Below are positions 54,827 through 64,000 of a DNA stretch of 64,000 bases, piece after piece. The stretch is from Aliamphritea hakodatensis. GTDB lineage: Bacteria; Pseudomonadota; Gammaproteobacteria; Pseudomonadales; Balneatricaceae. The stretch covers positions 1,178,001 through 1,242,000 of the forward strand of contig NZ_AP025281.1 in the NCBI RefSeq assembly GCF_024347195.1. Direction: 5' to 3'. The notes under the pieces are model-generated. The model was not told the origin of the DNA, did not search any database, and saw only the letters and a list, made by a program, of their open reading frames with translations. The position numbers and the translations under genes are program-made. How positions within the stretch are numbered: position 1 is the first letter of the stretch; each line of letters starts with the position of its first letter.

Positions 54827-54847
54827 TGCGCAGCCAGAGGCTGCGCA
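54827..54847 (-). other. Intercistronic hairpin between ubiG and mupP
   Basis: TGCGCAGCC and GGCTGCGCA pair over nine bases around AGA. It lies seven bases after the ubiG stop and about 30 before the mupP ATG. With no T run it is probably a stabilising or translation-influencing stem. Confidence 0.55.
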
Positions 54848-54854
54848 TGAGGTT

Positions 54855-55586
54855 TCAGCTCAGTGCCGGTTTACTGCAGGCAACCATATAGTTAACGTCT
54901 ACATCCCGTGGATTCAGGCGGTAAGTTTTGGTGATCGGATTATAGGTCAGGCCGGTGATTTCGTTGCTTTGCAGGCCGGCAGAGCGAATCCAGTTCGCCA
55001 GTTCTGAAGGGCGGATAAACTTTTTGAAATCATGGGTGCCTTTCGGGACCAGCTGCAGAATATGTTCAGCTCCGACAATCGCCATCAGATAGCTTTTCGG
55101 ATTGCGGTTAAGGGTCGAGAAAAAAACCTTTCCGCCGGGTTTTGTCAGTCGGGCGCAGGCTTCAACGACCGACGCTGGGTCCGGTACGTGTTCCATCATT
55201 TCCATGCAGGTCACAACGTCAAAGCTACCGGGCTGTTCTTCCGCCAGTTGCTCAACGGTTACCTGACGGTAACTGACACTGACACCGCTTTCCAGGCCGT
55301 GAAGTTTAGCGACTTTCAGAGGCTCGGCGCCCATATCGATGCCGGTCACTTCAGCGCCACGCTGGGCCATTGATTCCGAAAGAATCCCGCCGCCACAACC
55401 AACATCCAGTACTTTTTTACCCGCCAGACTTGCCTGTTTGTCGATAAAACCTACCCTCAGGGGGTTGATGTCATGAAGGGGTTTGAATTCGCTTTCTTTA
55501 TCCCACCACCGGCTGGCAAGTTCTTCGAATTTAGCGATCTCTTCAGGATCGATATTCGCGGAGTGCTGGTTGTTTGTGTCGCTCAT
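54855..55586 (-). CDS. ubiG: Ubiquinone O-methyltransferase UbiG
   Basis: 243 residues from ATG at 55586. The N-terminal FEELASRWWDKESEFKPLHDINPLR is the UbiG hallmark. The SAM-binding GxGxG is VLDVGCGGGILSE (about 60-72), with CMEMMEHVPDP later. It performs both O-methylations in ubiquinone synthesis. It is first in the ubiG-mupP-yciK unit and divergent from gyrA. Confidence 0.96.
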   Translation of the reverse strand: MSDTNNQHSANIDPEEIAKFEELASRWWDKESEFKPLHDINPLRVGFIDKQASLAGKKVLDVGCGGGILSESMAQRGAEVTGIDMGAEPLKVAKLHGLESGVSVSYRQVTVEQLAEEQPGSFDVVTCMEMMEHVPDPASVVEACARLTKPGGKVFFSTLNRNPKSYLMAIVGAEHILQLVPKGTHDFKKFIRPSELANWIRSAGLQSNEITGLTYNPITKTYRLNPRDVDVNYMVACSKPALS

Positions 55587-55772
55587 AGTCGTGGCTGACC
55601 GTCGGTTAAAAAATATTGGCGGGGATTTTAGCATTGCAGTCAGGATGAATACAAAAAGCTTTCTCTGTGAGGCGCAGGGAGCCTTAAAAAACTACAGAAA
55701 TACATTGTAAAGAACAGAGCGATCAGGTATGGCTCAAGGTCTTAATTTTGCGGGATTATTGCTGCATATTTA

Positions 55773-55781
55773 TGGTATACT
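55773..55781 (+). promoter_or_regulatory. Candidate extended -10 promoter for gyrA
   Basis: TGGTATACT is an extended -10 (TGn plus a strong hexamer). The region 17 bases upstream has no good -35, as expected for such promoters. It is about 85 bases before the gyrA ATG. Confidence 0.5.
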
Positions 55782-55864
55782 TCGGCGGTTCTGATCAGGG
55801 GTGTAGCTGTATACTCTGATCCATTAATTCTCAGCAGTCTGATTCAAGGATAGCCAAAGCTATT

Positions 55865-58507
55865 ATGGGTGATTTAGCCAGAGAAATTCTGCCAGTTAAC
55901 ATCGAAGATGAACTGAAGCAGTCGTATCTTGATTACGCCATGAGTGTAATCGTGGGACGTGCCTTACCTGATGTCCGTGATGGCCTGAAACCGGTGCATC
56001 GTCGGGTGCTGTTTGCCATGAGCGAACTGGGTAATGACTGGAATAAAGCATATAAAAAGTCTGCCCGTGTGGTTGGTGATGTAATCGGTAAATACCATCC
56101 CCATGGTGACAGTGCGGTATATGACACCATTGTACGGATGGCACAGCCGTTCTCCATGCGCTATATGCTGGTTGATGGTCAGGGGAACTTTGGTTCCGTT
56201 GACGGCGACTCGGCGGCGGCAATGCGTTATACCGAAATACGCATGGCGAAAATTTCCCATGACTTACTGGCGGACCTGGACAAAGAAACCGTAGATTTCG
56301 TTCCGAACTATGACGGAACCGAACAGATACCGGAAGTCTTACCGACCCGTGTGCCGGCCCTGCTGGTTAACGGTTCTGCAGGTATCGCGGTGGGTATGGC
56401 GACAAATATTCCGCCACACAGCCTGTCCGAAGTAGTTCGTGGCTGTATTGCGCTGATCGATAATCCGGATCTGTCCATTGATGAGCTGATGGAATTTATT
56501 CCGGGGCCTGATTTCCCGACCGGTGCCATTATTAATGGCCGTGCCGGAATCCTGCAGGCTTACCGTACCGGGCGTGGACGTATCTATATCCGTGCCAAAC
56601 ACCATATTGAAGAAAACGAGAAGAACGGTAAAGAGTCGATCATCTTTACTGAAATTCCGTATCAGGTGAACAAAGCCCGGCTGATTGAAAAGATCGCTGA
56701 GCTGGTAAAAGAAAAGAAACTTGAAGGTATAACCGAACTGCGTGATGAGTCCGATAAGGACGGCATGCGGATCGTGATTGAGTTGCGCCGTGGTGAAGTG
56801 GCAGAAGTTATTGTTAATAACCTGTTCGCCCAGACTCAGCTGCAGAATGTGTTCGGTATCAACATGGTTGCGCTGGTTGATGGTCAGCCGCGTACGCTGG
56901 ATCTGAAGTCGATCCTTGAGTGCTTCGTTCGCCACCGCCGTGAAGTTGTTACCCGCCGTACGGTTTACGAGTTACGTAAAGCCCGTGAGCGTGGACATAT
57001 CCTTGAAGGTCTGGCGATTGCGCTGGCGAACATTGATCCGATCATTGAGCTGATTAAGAGCTCGCCGACCCCCGCGGAAGCTAAAGAACGCCTGCTGGCA
57101 AGCTCCTGGGAGCTGGGTGATGTAACAGCCATGCTGGAGCGTGCCGGTGAAAACGCCTGTCGTCCGGAAGATCTGGAACCTCAGTATGGTATGCGCGACG
57201 GTCAGTACTTCCTGTCACCGGTACAGGCGCAGGCAATTCTGGAATTGCGTTTACACCGTCTGACCGGGCTTGAACATGACAAGCTGATCGGCGAATACCG
57301 TGAGCTGCTGGAAAAAATTGCTGAGTTGCTGGAAATTCTGAACAGCGCCGAGCGTCTGATGGAAGTTATCCGTGAAGAGCTTGAAGCAATTGTTGAGGAA
57401 TACGGTGATGAGCGCCGCACTGAAATCACAGCATCCCAGCAAGATCTGACCGTTGCTGATCTGATCACTGAAGAAGATATGGTTGTAACCATTTCTCACG
57501 GTGGTTATGCCAAAACCCAGCCACTGACGATGTATCAGGCCCAGCGCCGGGGTGGTAAGGGTAAATCTGCAACAGCGGTTAAAGATGAAGATTTCGTTGA
57601 AAAGCTGCTGATCGCCAGCACCCACGATACGATTTTATGCTTTACCAACTTCGGCAAGGTTTACTGGCTGAAAGTCTATGAAATTCCGCCGGCAAGCCGC
57701 GCCGCCCGTGGTCGCCCGGTGGTGAATATCCTGCCTTTATCTGAAGGTGAGCGGATTACCACGATTCTGCCGGTGAATGAATACGCAGATGATCACTATG
57801 TGTTCATGGCAACTGCTGCGGGTACCGTTAAGAAAACGCCGCTGGAGAACTTCTCCCGTCCGCGTTCTTCCGGTCTGATTGCGCTTGCACTGGATGAGGG
57901 TGACTCTCTGGTGGGGGCTGCAATTACCGATGGCACCGCTGAAGTAATGCTAATGTCCAACCAGGGTAAGTCTATTCGCTTTGCAGAAGGTGATGTGCGT
58001 CCGATGGGACGTACAGCCCGTGGTGTCCGTGGTATTAAACTTGCCGATGAGGCTCATGTCATTGCCCTGATCATTCCTCAGGAAGGTGGCCGGATTCTGA
58101 CAACCAGTATCAATGGCTTTGGTAAGCAGACGCTGGTTGATGACTTCCCGACGTATGGTCGTGGCGGTCAGGGTGTTATTGCTATGCAGTGTACTGAGCG
58201 AAACGGTGATCTGGCCGGTGCAGTGCAGATGTTTGAAGGCGATGACGTCATGCTGATCAGTGATAAAGGTACGCTGGTGCGGACCCGCAGTGATGAAATT
58301 TCAGTGCTGGGCCGGAATACACAGGGCGTACGTGTTATCCGGATTGCTGAAGATGAAAGCCTGGTCGGTATTGCGCGTATTGACGAGCCTGAGAGTGATG
58401 AGCTTGAAGGTGAGGTGCAGGATGCTGCGGGTGACGGTGAAGCGGTTGCTGATACCGAGCCGGCAACGGATGCACCGGCTGATTCGTCTGAGAACGATGA
58501 AGCATAA
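55865..58507 (+). CDS. gyrA: DNA gyrase subunit A
   Basis: 880 residues. The catalytic Tyr is Y122 in AMRYTEIRMAKI. The quinolone-binding region keeps S83 and D87 (HPHGDSAVYDTIV). The N-terminal domain is followed by the C-terminal beta-propeller with the GyrA-box QRRGGKGKSA near residue 560, which wraps DNA. A long acidic tail (from about 840, DEPESDELEGEVQ onward) ends it. With GyrB it introduces negative supercoils. Confidence 0.98.
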   Translation: MGDLAREILPVNIEDELKQSYLDYAMSVIVGRALPDVRDGLKPVHRRVLFAMSELGNDWNKAYKKSARVVGDVIGKYHPHGDSAVYDTIVRMAQPFSMRYMLVDGQGNFGSVDGDSAAAMRYTEIRMAKISHDLLADLDKETVDFVPNYDGTEQIPEVLPTRVPALLVNGSAGIAVGMATNIPPHSLSEVVRGCIALIDNPDLSIDELMEFIPGPDFPTGAIINGRAGILQAYRTGRGRIYIRAKHHIEENEKNGKESIIFTEIPYQVNKARLIEKIAELVKEKKLEGITELRDESDKDGMRIVIELRRGEVAEVIVNNLFAQTQLQNVFGINMVALVDGQPRTLDLKSILECFVRHRREVVTRRTVYELRKARERGHILEGLAIALANIDPIIELIKSSPTPAEAKERLLASSWELGDVTAMLERAGENACRPEDLEPQYGMRDGQYFLSPVQAQAILELRLHRLTGLEHDKLIGEYRELLEKIAELLEILNSAERLMEVIREELEAIVEEYGDERRTEITASQQDLTVADLITEEDMVVTISHGGYAKTQPLTMYQAQRRGGKGKSATAVKDEDFVEKLLIASTHDTILCFTNFGKVYWLKVYEIPPASRAARGRPVVNILPLSEGERITTILPVNEYADDHYVFMATAAGTVKKTPLENFSRPRSSGLIALALDEGDSLVGAAITDGTAEVMLMSNQGKSIRFAEGDVRPMGRTARGVRGIKLADEAHVIALIIPQEGGRILTTSINGFGKQTLVDDFPTYGRGGQGVIAMQCTERNGDLAGAVQMFEGDDVMLISDKGTLVRTRSDEISVLGRNTQGVRVIRIAEDESLVGIARIDEPESDELEGEVQDAAGDGEAVADTEPATDAPADSSENDEA

Positions 58508-58520
58508 TATCTGACAGATC

Positions 58521-58553
58521 AAAATGTGCGGCTTAAGCCGCACATTTTATTTT
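58521..58553 (+). terminator. Terminator after gyrA
   Basis: AAAATGTGCGGC and GCCGCACATTTT pair over 12 bases around TTAA, followed by a short T-rich tract. Confidence 0.88.
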
Positions 58554-58638
58554 AGGCAGATACTTAACAATGAGGCCGTAAAGGCCCTTAAAAGGTCTCA
58601 GAGAAGATCCTTCGGAAACAGTGTAAAGAATTGTAATC

Positions 58639-59727
58639 ATGACCATGACACGCAAATTTAATTTCAGCGCCGGTCCGGCGGCATTGCCTGAAGATGTTCT
58701 GCTTCGGGCGCAAACAGAATTACTTGACTGGCAGGGAATGGGGCTGTCGGTAATGGAAATGAGTCACCGCAGCCCTGAGTATGTTGGGGTGGCGAAGAAG
58801 GCTGAGCAGGATTTGCGTGACCTGATGGATATTCCTGATAACTATCAGGTACTGTTTATGCAGGGTGGGGCAACCAGCCAGTTCAGCATGATTCCGATGA
58901 ATTTAATGGGCACTAAAACAGGTGCGGATTATATTAACACCGGTGACTGGTCGTCTAAGGCCATTAAAGAAGCCCGACGTTATATAGACGTTAACGTTGC
59001 AGGCAGTGCCGAAGATTCGAACTTTACCGGTGTTCCGGCACAGGATGAGCTTAAGCTTGATCCGGATGCCGCTTATGTGCATTACACGCCCAACGAAACG
59101 ATCCGCGGTGTGGAGTTTGACTACATCCCGGAAACCGGCGATGTGCCGCTGGTGGCTGACATGTCGTCGAATATTTTGTCTGCCCCTGTGGATGTGAGCC
59201 GCTTCGGGATGATTTATGCCGGTGCTCAGAAAAATATAGGCCCGGCAGGTTTGACCGTTGTTATCATTCGCGATGATCTGTTGCAGGCCCCTGTTGATAA
59301 AACGCCGACACTGTTCAGCTATAAAGCCATTGCTGACGCAGACTCCATGCTGAATACACCGCCGACCTTTGGCTGGTATCTTGCCGGTCTGGTATTTGAG
59401 TGGCTGAAGGCGCAGGGTGGGGTTCCGGCGATGGACCGGCTGAATGATATAAAGGCTGAAAAACTGTACGGCTATATTGATAACAGTGCGTTCTACTCTA
59501 ACCCTGTTGATCTGGCTGTGCGTTCGCGCATGAATGTACCCTTTATACTGGCAAAGCCAGAACTGGATAAGCAGTTCCTGGATGAAGCAACTGCAGCGGG
59601 GCTGTTAAATCTGGCGGGTCACCGTTCTGTTGGCGGGATGCGGGCGAGTATTTATAATGCTGTTCCTGAAGCGGCAGTCGATGCGTTGATTGCGTTTATG
59701 AAAGACTTTGCTGAGACCCATGGTTAA
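58639..59727 (+). CDS. serC: Phosphoserine/phosphohydroxythreonine aminotransferase
   Basis: 362 residues. SerC forms 3-phosphoserine in serine synthesis and also acts in the DXP-dependent B6 pathway with PdxJ. RKFNFSAGPAALPEDVL begins the protein. MQGGATSQFSMIPMNL and the PLP-lysine region YAGAQKNIGPAGL near residue 197 follow, and GHRSVGGMRASIYNA is near the end. It heads serC-pheA-hisC-tyrA/aroA. Confidence 0.97.
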   Translation: MTMTRKFNFSAGPAALPEDVLLRAQTELLDWQGMGLSVMEMSHRSPEYVGVAKKAEQDLRDLMDIPDNYQVLFMQGGATSQFSMIPMNLMGTKTGADYINTGDWSSKAIKEARRYIDVNVAGSAEDSNFTGVPAQDELKLDPDAAYVHYTPNETIRGVEFDYIPETGDVPLVADMSSNILSAPVDVSRFGMIYAGAQKNIGPAGLTVVIIRDDLLQAPVDKTPTLFSYKAIADADSMLNTPPTFGWYLAGLVFEWLKAQGGVPAMDRLNDIKAEKLYGYIDNSAFYSNPVDLAVRSRMNVPFILAKPELDKQFLDEATAAGLLNLAGHRSVGGMRASIYNAVPEAAVDALIAFMKDFAETHG

Positions 59728-59766
59728 CCAGGTTAGGGTAAGAATAATAAGAGGTTGCTGTAGAAG

Positions 59767-60864
59767 ATGAGTAATCAGGAAGCAGAATTAAAAGTATTAC
59801 GCGATCAGATCGACAGTATTGATCGTCAGATGCACCAGTTGCTGAATGATCGTGCCCGTTGTGCTCAGAAAGTTGCTGAGGTTAAAGAGAAATATCAGGC
59901 GGGTGATGCTGTTTTTTACCGTCCGGAGCGTGAGGCTCAGGTGCTGCGCCGGGTAATGGAACGAAATGAGGGGCCGCTGCCTGATAAAGAAGTGGCCCGG
60001 TTATTCCGTGAAGTGATGTCGGTCTGTCTGGCATTGGAAGAGCCCATGCGGGTTGCTTTTCTGGGGCCGGAAGGCACCTTTACTCAGCAGGCTGTAACTA
60101 AGCATTTCGGCAATTCTGCGCAGGGAGCTCCTTTCAACTCAACGGATGAAGTCTTTCGTGAAGTTGAAGCGGGCAGTGCGCATTACGGTGTCGTGCCTAT
60201 CGAGAATTCCACCGAAGGCATGGTTAACCATACCCTGGATCTGTTTAAACGCTTTAACTTGCAGATTTGCGGTGAAGTAGAGTTGCGGGTACATCATCAT
60301 TTGTTACGTAAGAACGCTGATGATATCAGTGGTATAAAGCGTATTTATTCTCACCAGCAGTCATTCGCCCAGTGTCGCAGCTGGCTGGACAGCCATTTTC
60401 CGTCAGTTGAGCGGGTTGCTGTCAGCAGTAATGCTGAAGCGGCGCGCCGTGCTGCAGAAGAAGGTGTTGAAGTCGCTGCTATTGCCAGTGAAATGGCGGC
60501 TGATCTTTATCAGATGAATGTGATTACCCGGAATATCGAAGATCAGCCGGATAATTCAACCCGCTTCCTGATTATCGGTGATCAGGAAGTTGGCAAGAGC
60601 GGCAATGATAAAACGTCGATTCTGGTTACTGCGCAGAATAAGCCCGGTGCCTTGTATGAACTGTTACAGCATTTTCATGCCTCAGATATCAGCCTGACCC
60701 GGATTGAAACCCGTCCTGCGGGGCAGGAAGCGTGGAAATATATGTTCTATATCGACTTCGAAGGACATTTCAGTGATCCGGGGGTGCAGACTGTTTTGAA
60801 TGCACTGATTGCTGATTCTGTGGAACTTAAATTACTGGGATCTTACCCGGTTGCCGTTATCTGA
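59767..60864 (+). CDS. pheA: Chorismate mutase / prephenate dehydratase (P-protein)
   Basis: 365 residues. The chorismate mutase domain (about 1-90) has LRDQIDSIDRQMHQLL and RCAQKVAEVK. The prephenate dehydratase domain (about 95-275) contains VAFLGPEGTFTQQA and NSTEGMVNHTLD. The ACT regulatory domain (about 285-360) has NKPGALYELLQHF and ESRP-like RIETRPAGQ, the phenylalanine site. It directs chorismate to phenylpyruvate; feedback by Phe is expected. Confidence 0.97.
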   Translation: MSNQEAELKVLRDQIDSIDRQMHQLLNDRARCAQKVAEVKEKYQAGDAVFYRPEREAQVLRRVMERNEGPLPDKEVARLFREVMSVCLALEEPMRVAFLGPEGTFTQQAVTKHFGNSAQGAPFNSTDEVFREVEAGSAHYGVVPIENSTEGMVNHTLDLFKRFNLQICGEVELRVHHHLLRKNADDISGIKRIYSHQQSFAQCRSWLDSHFPSVERVAVSSNAEAARRAAEEGVEVAAIASEMAADLYQMNVITRNIEDQPDNSTRFLIIGDQEVGKSGNDKTSILVTAQNKPGALYELLQHFHASDISLTRIETRPAGQEAWKYMFYIDFEGHFSDPGVQTVLNALIADSVELKLLGSYPVAVI

Positions 60865-60895
60865 CAGCGATCCGGTGACAGAAGAGAAAACATTC

Positions 60896-61999
60896 ATGGC
60901 GTGTGACTTTTATAAGCTTGCGGTTCCCGGGGTAAAGGACCTGCACCCCTACCAGCCCGGTAAGCCCGTTGAAGAGCTTGAGCGGGAACTGGGTATCAGT
61001 AACAGCATTAAGCTGGCCAGTAATGAGAACCCACTTGGGCCCAGCAGTGCTGTCGGCCGTGCGATACATGCTGAGCTGGCTGATCTGAGCCGTTATCCGG
61101 ACGCAAATGGTTTTGCGCTGAAGGAAGCCCTGCAGCAACGCTTAGGGATTACAGCCGACTGCATTACGTTGGGAAATGGTTCTAACGACGTGCTTGAGTT
61201 ACTGGGGCGGGTGTTTTTACAGCCGGGTGATGAAGTCATTTATTCGGCCCATGCATTTGTTGTATATATGCTGGTAACTCAGGCCAGTGGTGCAAGTGGT
61301 GTGGCAACACCGGCCCGGAACTGGGGCCATGATCTGGATGCAATGGCCGGCGCGGTAACGGCAAACACCCGGATGATCTTTATCGCCAATCCTAATAATC
61401 CAACCGGTACCTGGCTGGGTAAAGCGGCGTTGCAGAGCTTTCTGGAGAAGGTGCCGGAGGATGTGTTGGTGGTGCTGGATGAAGCATATACCGAGTATGT
61501 TGCGGAGTCTGATTTTCCGAACGGCCTTGAATTGCAAAAGACGTTTAAAAACCTCATTGTTACCCGAACATTTTCCAAGGCTTATGGGCTGGCAGCAATG
61601 CGGGTGGGGTATGCGGTTGCCACCCCTGAGATCACCGATTTACTGAACCGGGTGCGCCCCCCGTTTAATGTGAACTCTCTGGCCCTTGCGGCGGCCGTCG
61701 CAGCGTTGGGCGATGAAGAACATTTGCAGCGCAGTGTAAGTCTGAATGCGCAGGGTATGCAGCAGTTGGAAAAAGGGCTTGCGTCATTAGGGCTGAGCTG
61801 GATTCCTTCAGTGGGAAACTTCATTACTGTTGATTGTGGCCGGGACGCTGCGCCGGTGTATCAGGGGTTATTGCAGGAAGGGGTGATTGTTCGTCCTGTT
61901 GCCAATTATTGTATGCCCGATCATTTACGTATTACGGTCGGCTTGCCTGAAGAAAATCAGCGTTGTCTGGATGCGTTGCAGAAGGTTTTAGATTTGTGA
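60896..61999 (+). CDS. hisC: Histidinol-phosphate aminotransferase (HisC-type)
   Basis: About 367 residues from ATG at 60896. Class I/II PLP enzyme: SNENPLGPS, NGSNDVLELLGR, FIANPNNPTGTW and the PLP lysine in RTFSKAYGLAAMRVGYA (about 220-236). In pseudomonads, the gene between pheA and tyrA is hisC2-like and is believed to serve aromatic (phenylpyruvate/hydroxyphenylpyruvate) as well as histidinol-phosphate transamination. The stop overlaps the tyrA GTG. Confidence 0.92.
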   Translation: MACDFYKLAVPGVKDLHPYQPGKPVEELERELGISNSIKLASNENPLGPSSAVGRAIHAELADLSRYPDANGFALKEALQQRLGITADCITLGNGSNDVLELLGRVFLQPGDEVIYSAHAFVVYMLVTQASGASGVATPARNWGHDLDAMAGAVTANTRMIFIANPNNPTGTWLGKAALQSFLEKVPEDVLVVLDEAYTEYVAESDFPNGLELQKTFKNLIVTRTFSKAYGLAAMRVGYAVATPEITDLLNRVRPPFNVNSLALAAAVAALGDEEHLQRSVSLNAQGMQQLEKGLASLGLSWIPSVGNFITVDCGRDAAPVYQGLLQEGVIVRPVANYCMPDHLRITVGLPEENQRCLDALQKVLDL

Positions 62000-64000
62000 G
62001 TGGTTTTTTAGCACAGCGCATTGCTGTGATCGGTTTAGGTTTGATTGGTGGCTCACTGGCAAAGGCATTGCGTGAACGTGGCCTGTGCAGGACGGTAATC
62101 GGTTATGACCGGAATCCTGATGAATTAGCCGCCGGGTTACGCCTGGGGGTTATTGATGAAGTTGCTGATTCTCTGGTGGCGGCTGCAGAACAGGCTGATG
62201 TTATCGTTCTGGCGGTTCCGGTAAAAGTAATGGAGTCTGTGCTGGCTGAGTTAAAGCCGGTAGTGAAAGATACGACTGTTATTACCGATGTAGGCAGTGT
62301 TAAGGGTAATGTTGTACGGGCGGCAGAAGCAATTTATGGCAACATGCCGGCCCGTTTCATCCCGGGGCATCCGATTGCCGGTTCGGAAAAGAGCGGTGTC
62401 GCCGCCGCAGACTCAGGTCTGTTTAAATCCCATAAAGTCATTATTACGCCTTTGCCGGACAGTGATGCTGACGCTGTGACATTAATCAGCCGTATGTGGC
62501 AACTGGTCGGGGCAGAAGTCCTGCGTATGCCGGTTGACCGTCATGATGAAGTACTGGCTGCCACCAGTCACTTACCGCACCTGCTGGCATTTTCGCTGGT
62601 GGATACGCTTTCTCAGGAACAGGAACGGAATAATATTTTCCGTTATGCCGCCGGTGGTTTCAGGGACTTTACCCGGATAGCCGCCAGTGATCCGACGATG
62701 TGGCATGATGTTGGTATTGCCAACAAAGCTGCAATCTTAAGTAAGATAGATGAATTTACCGAGGGCCTGGCGCAATTACGTCAGGCTATCGAAACAGAAG
62801 ACAGCCGTACTATGTTAGGGGTTTTTACCCGGGCAAAGGCGGCTCGTGAACATTTTTCCAAGATTTTATCAGGCTCAGCCTACGCAAACGATATGACTAC
62901 AACAAAAGAAACCGTATTTCATTTACAGCCTGGCGGACAGGTTAAAGGTCAGGTACGCGTACCTGGTGACAAATCAATTTCTCACCGTTCAATCATGCTG
63001 GGTTCCCTGGCAGATGGTGTGACCCATGTCAGTGGTTTTCTGGAAGGTGAAGACAGCCTTGCCACGCTGCAGGCATTCCGGGACATGGGAGTGGTCATTG
63101 AAGGCCCTCATCAGGGAGAAGTTAAAATTTACGGGGTTGGCCTGAACGGTCTTCGTCAGCCGCCGGGTCCGCTTTATGTGGGCAATTCCGGCACCTCAAT
63201 GCGTCTGTTGTCAGGGCTGCTGGCTGGACAGGCTTTCGATGCTGAACTGACCGGTGATGCATCTCTGACTAAGCGTCCGATGGAGCGAGTCGCTGCTCCG
63301 CTGCGGTTAATGGGGGCCAAAGTAGCAACCGGTGAAAACGGTTGTCCTCCGGTTAAAGTGACCGGTGGTCAGGCGCTGAAAGGCGTAGATTATGATATGC
63401 CAATGGCCAGCGCGCAGGTTAAGTCCTGCCTGATGCTGGCAGGTTTGTATGCAGACGGCACAACCCGGGTAACGGAACCAGCTCCGACCCGTGACCATAC
63501 TGAGCGGATGCTGCAGGGTTTTGGCTACAGTGTTAACGCCAGTAACGGTGAAATTGATCTGCAGGGCGGTGGTAGCCTGCAGGCCACCAACATTGATGTG
63601 CCTGCTGATATTTCTTCGGCGACTTTCTTCATGGTGGCGGCCGCTATCTCACCGGATTCTGACGTGGTGCTTGAGCATGTTGGCATTAACCCGACCCGGA
63701 TCGGTGTTATCAACATCCTGACCCTGATGGGTACGCAGATTGACATGCTGAATGAGCGTGAAGTGGGCGGAGAGCCGGTAGCGGATATCCGGGTACGTTA
63801 CGCGCCCCTGAAAGGTATTCATATTCCTGAAGATCAAGTACCGCTGGCGATCGATGAATTCCCGGCGCTGTTTATTGCTGCAGCCTGTGCAGAAGGCGAG
63901 ACAGTCCTCAGCGGTGCTGAAGAGTTACGGGTTAAGGAAAGTGACCGGATTCAGGCAATGGTGGATGGTCTGAAAATTCTGGGTGCGGATGTTGAAGGTA
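61996..64000 (+). CDS. Fused prephenate dehydrogenase / EPSP synthase (TyrA-AroA), 3' end outside window
   Basis: One uninterrupted frame from GTG at 61996 to the edge, 668 codons seen. The N-terminal TyrA part (about 1-290) has IAVIGLGLIGGSLAKAL (NAD binding), ITDVGSVKGN and FIPGHPIAGSEKSG. An in-frame Met at 62893 starts the AroA-like part: RVPGDKSISHRSIML, LYVGNSGTSMRLLSG, TGDASLTKRPMERV and ELRVKESDRI. The stretch SGSAYANDMTTTKE joins them without a stop. TyrA makes hydroxyphenylpyruvate; AroA joins shikimate-3-phosphate and PEP. The same fusion exists in Pseudomonas. Confidence 0.95.
   Translation, partial: MSGFLAQRIAVIGLGLIGGSLAKALRERGLCRTVIGYDRNPDELAAGLRLGVIDEVADSLVAAAEQADVIVLAVPVKVMESVLAELKPVVKDTTVITDVGSVKGNVVRAAEAIYGNMPARFIPGHPIAGSEKSGVAAADSGLFKSHKVIITPLPDSDADAVTLISRMWQLVGAEVLRMPVDRHDEVLAATSHLPHLLAFSLVDTLSQEQERNNIFRYAAGGFRDFTRIAASDPTMWHDVGIANKAAILSKIDEFTEGLAQLRQAIETEDSRTMLGVFTRAKAAREHFSKILSGSAYANDMTTTKETVFHLQPGGQVKGQVRVPGDKSISHRSIMLGSLADGVTHVSGFLEGEDSLATLQAFRDMGVVIEGPHQGEVKIYGVGLNGLRQPPGPLYVGNSGTSMRLLSGLLAGQAFDAELTGDASLTKRPMERVAAPLRLMGAKVATGENGCPPVKVTGGQALKGVDYDMPMASAQVKSCLMLAGLYADGTTRVTEPAPTRDHTERMLQGFGYSVNASNGEIDLQGGGSLQATNIDVPADISSATFFMVAAAISPDSDVVLEHVGINPTRIGVINILTLMGTQIDMLNEREVGGEPVADIRVRYAPLKGIHIPEDQVPLAIDEFPALFIAAACAEGETVLSGAEELRVKESDRIQAMVDGLKILGADVEG

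Noticed and set aside
55865..56300. Quinolone-resistance changes in gyrA
   Set aside because: S83 and D87 are the unmodified residues.
62893..64000. Separate aroA gene starting at ATG 62893
   Set aside because: The codons before it continue the TyrA frame with no stop and no ribosome site, so it is one fused protein.
1..64000. CRISPR arrays, tRNA/rRNA genes, insertion sequences or phage genes
   Set aside because: No regularly spaced repeats, cloverleaf-like stretches, transposase or phage-type proteins were recognised by eye.

Overview
The window is chromosomal DNA of a gammaproteobacterium, most likely a marine Oceanospirillales/Oceanospirillaceae-type organism. This rests on Pseudomonas-like gene orders: nadB / rpoE-rseA-rseC-degP-lepA-lepB-DUF4845-rnc-era-recO-pdxJ-acpS, gyrA-serC-pheA-hisC-tyrA/aroA, and ubiG-mupP-yciK. 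Coding density is high, base composition is moderate, and Shine-Dalgarno sites are clear. I found no tRNA, rRNA, insertion sequence, prophage or CRISPR array. Genus level is inference.

Layout. 1-6 kb: the 3' end of an isochorismatase-family hydrolase, a bacterial relative of the tRNA-queuosine mannosyltransferase, an M20 amidohydrolase with a drug/metabolite exporter, a divergent AraC regulator, and an orphan ATP-grasp protein. 6-19 kb: sdhE, ygfX, nadB and the envelope-stress operon (sigma-E, an unusual anti-sigma factor, RseC, DegP-type protease), followed by the lepA-lepB-rnc-era-recO-pdxJ-acpS housekeeping run. 19-27.6 kb: cysM, relA, mazG, a small membrane-anchored protein, ppc and adk. 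28-32.3 kb: a complete polar amino-acid ABC transporter (aapJQMP). 32.4-37 kb: hemH, rlmB, convergent ackA with a short phosphotransacetylase, and a HIT protein.

37-46.3 kb holds two leftward blocks. One is the prkA-yeaH-spoVR stress/starvation module. The other is a branched-chain amino-acid catabolic operon (Leu/Val dehydrogenase, E1 alpha, E1 beta, E2) with no E3 gene. 46.6-50 kb has an L,D-transpeptidase, a periplasmic DsrE-like protein, an OmpA-family protein, yciI and yciB. 50-55.6 kb follows the classical rnm-yciO-...-rluB-...-yciK region, with an H-NS-like gene between yciO and rluB, then mupP and ubiG leftward. 55.8-64 kb is gyrA followed by serC, pheA, hisC and a tyrA-aroA fusion that runs off the right edge.

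The most unusual item is the sigma-E anti-sigma gene. Its product is a MucA/RseA-like protein with an extra C-terminal domain closely resembling the C-terminal domain of RseB/MucB, and the separate rseB gene is missing from the operon. Other items worth attention are the bacterial queuosine-mannosyltransferase relative, the orphan ATP-grasp protein, the E2 subunit with a changed active-site signature, and several dyad-symmetric sites in the aap, cysM, relA and leucine-dehydrogenase leaders. I did not find a clearly new multi-gene system.
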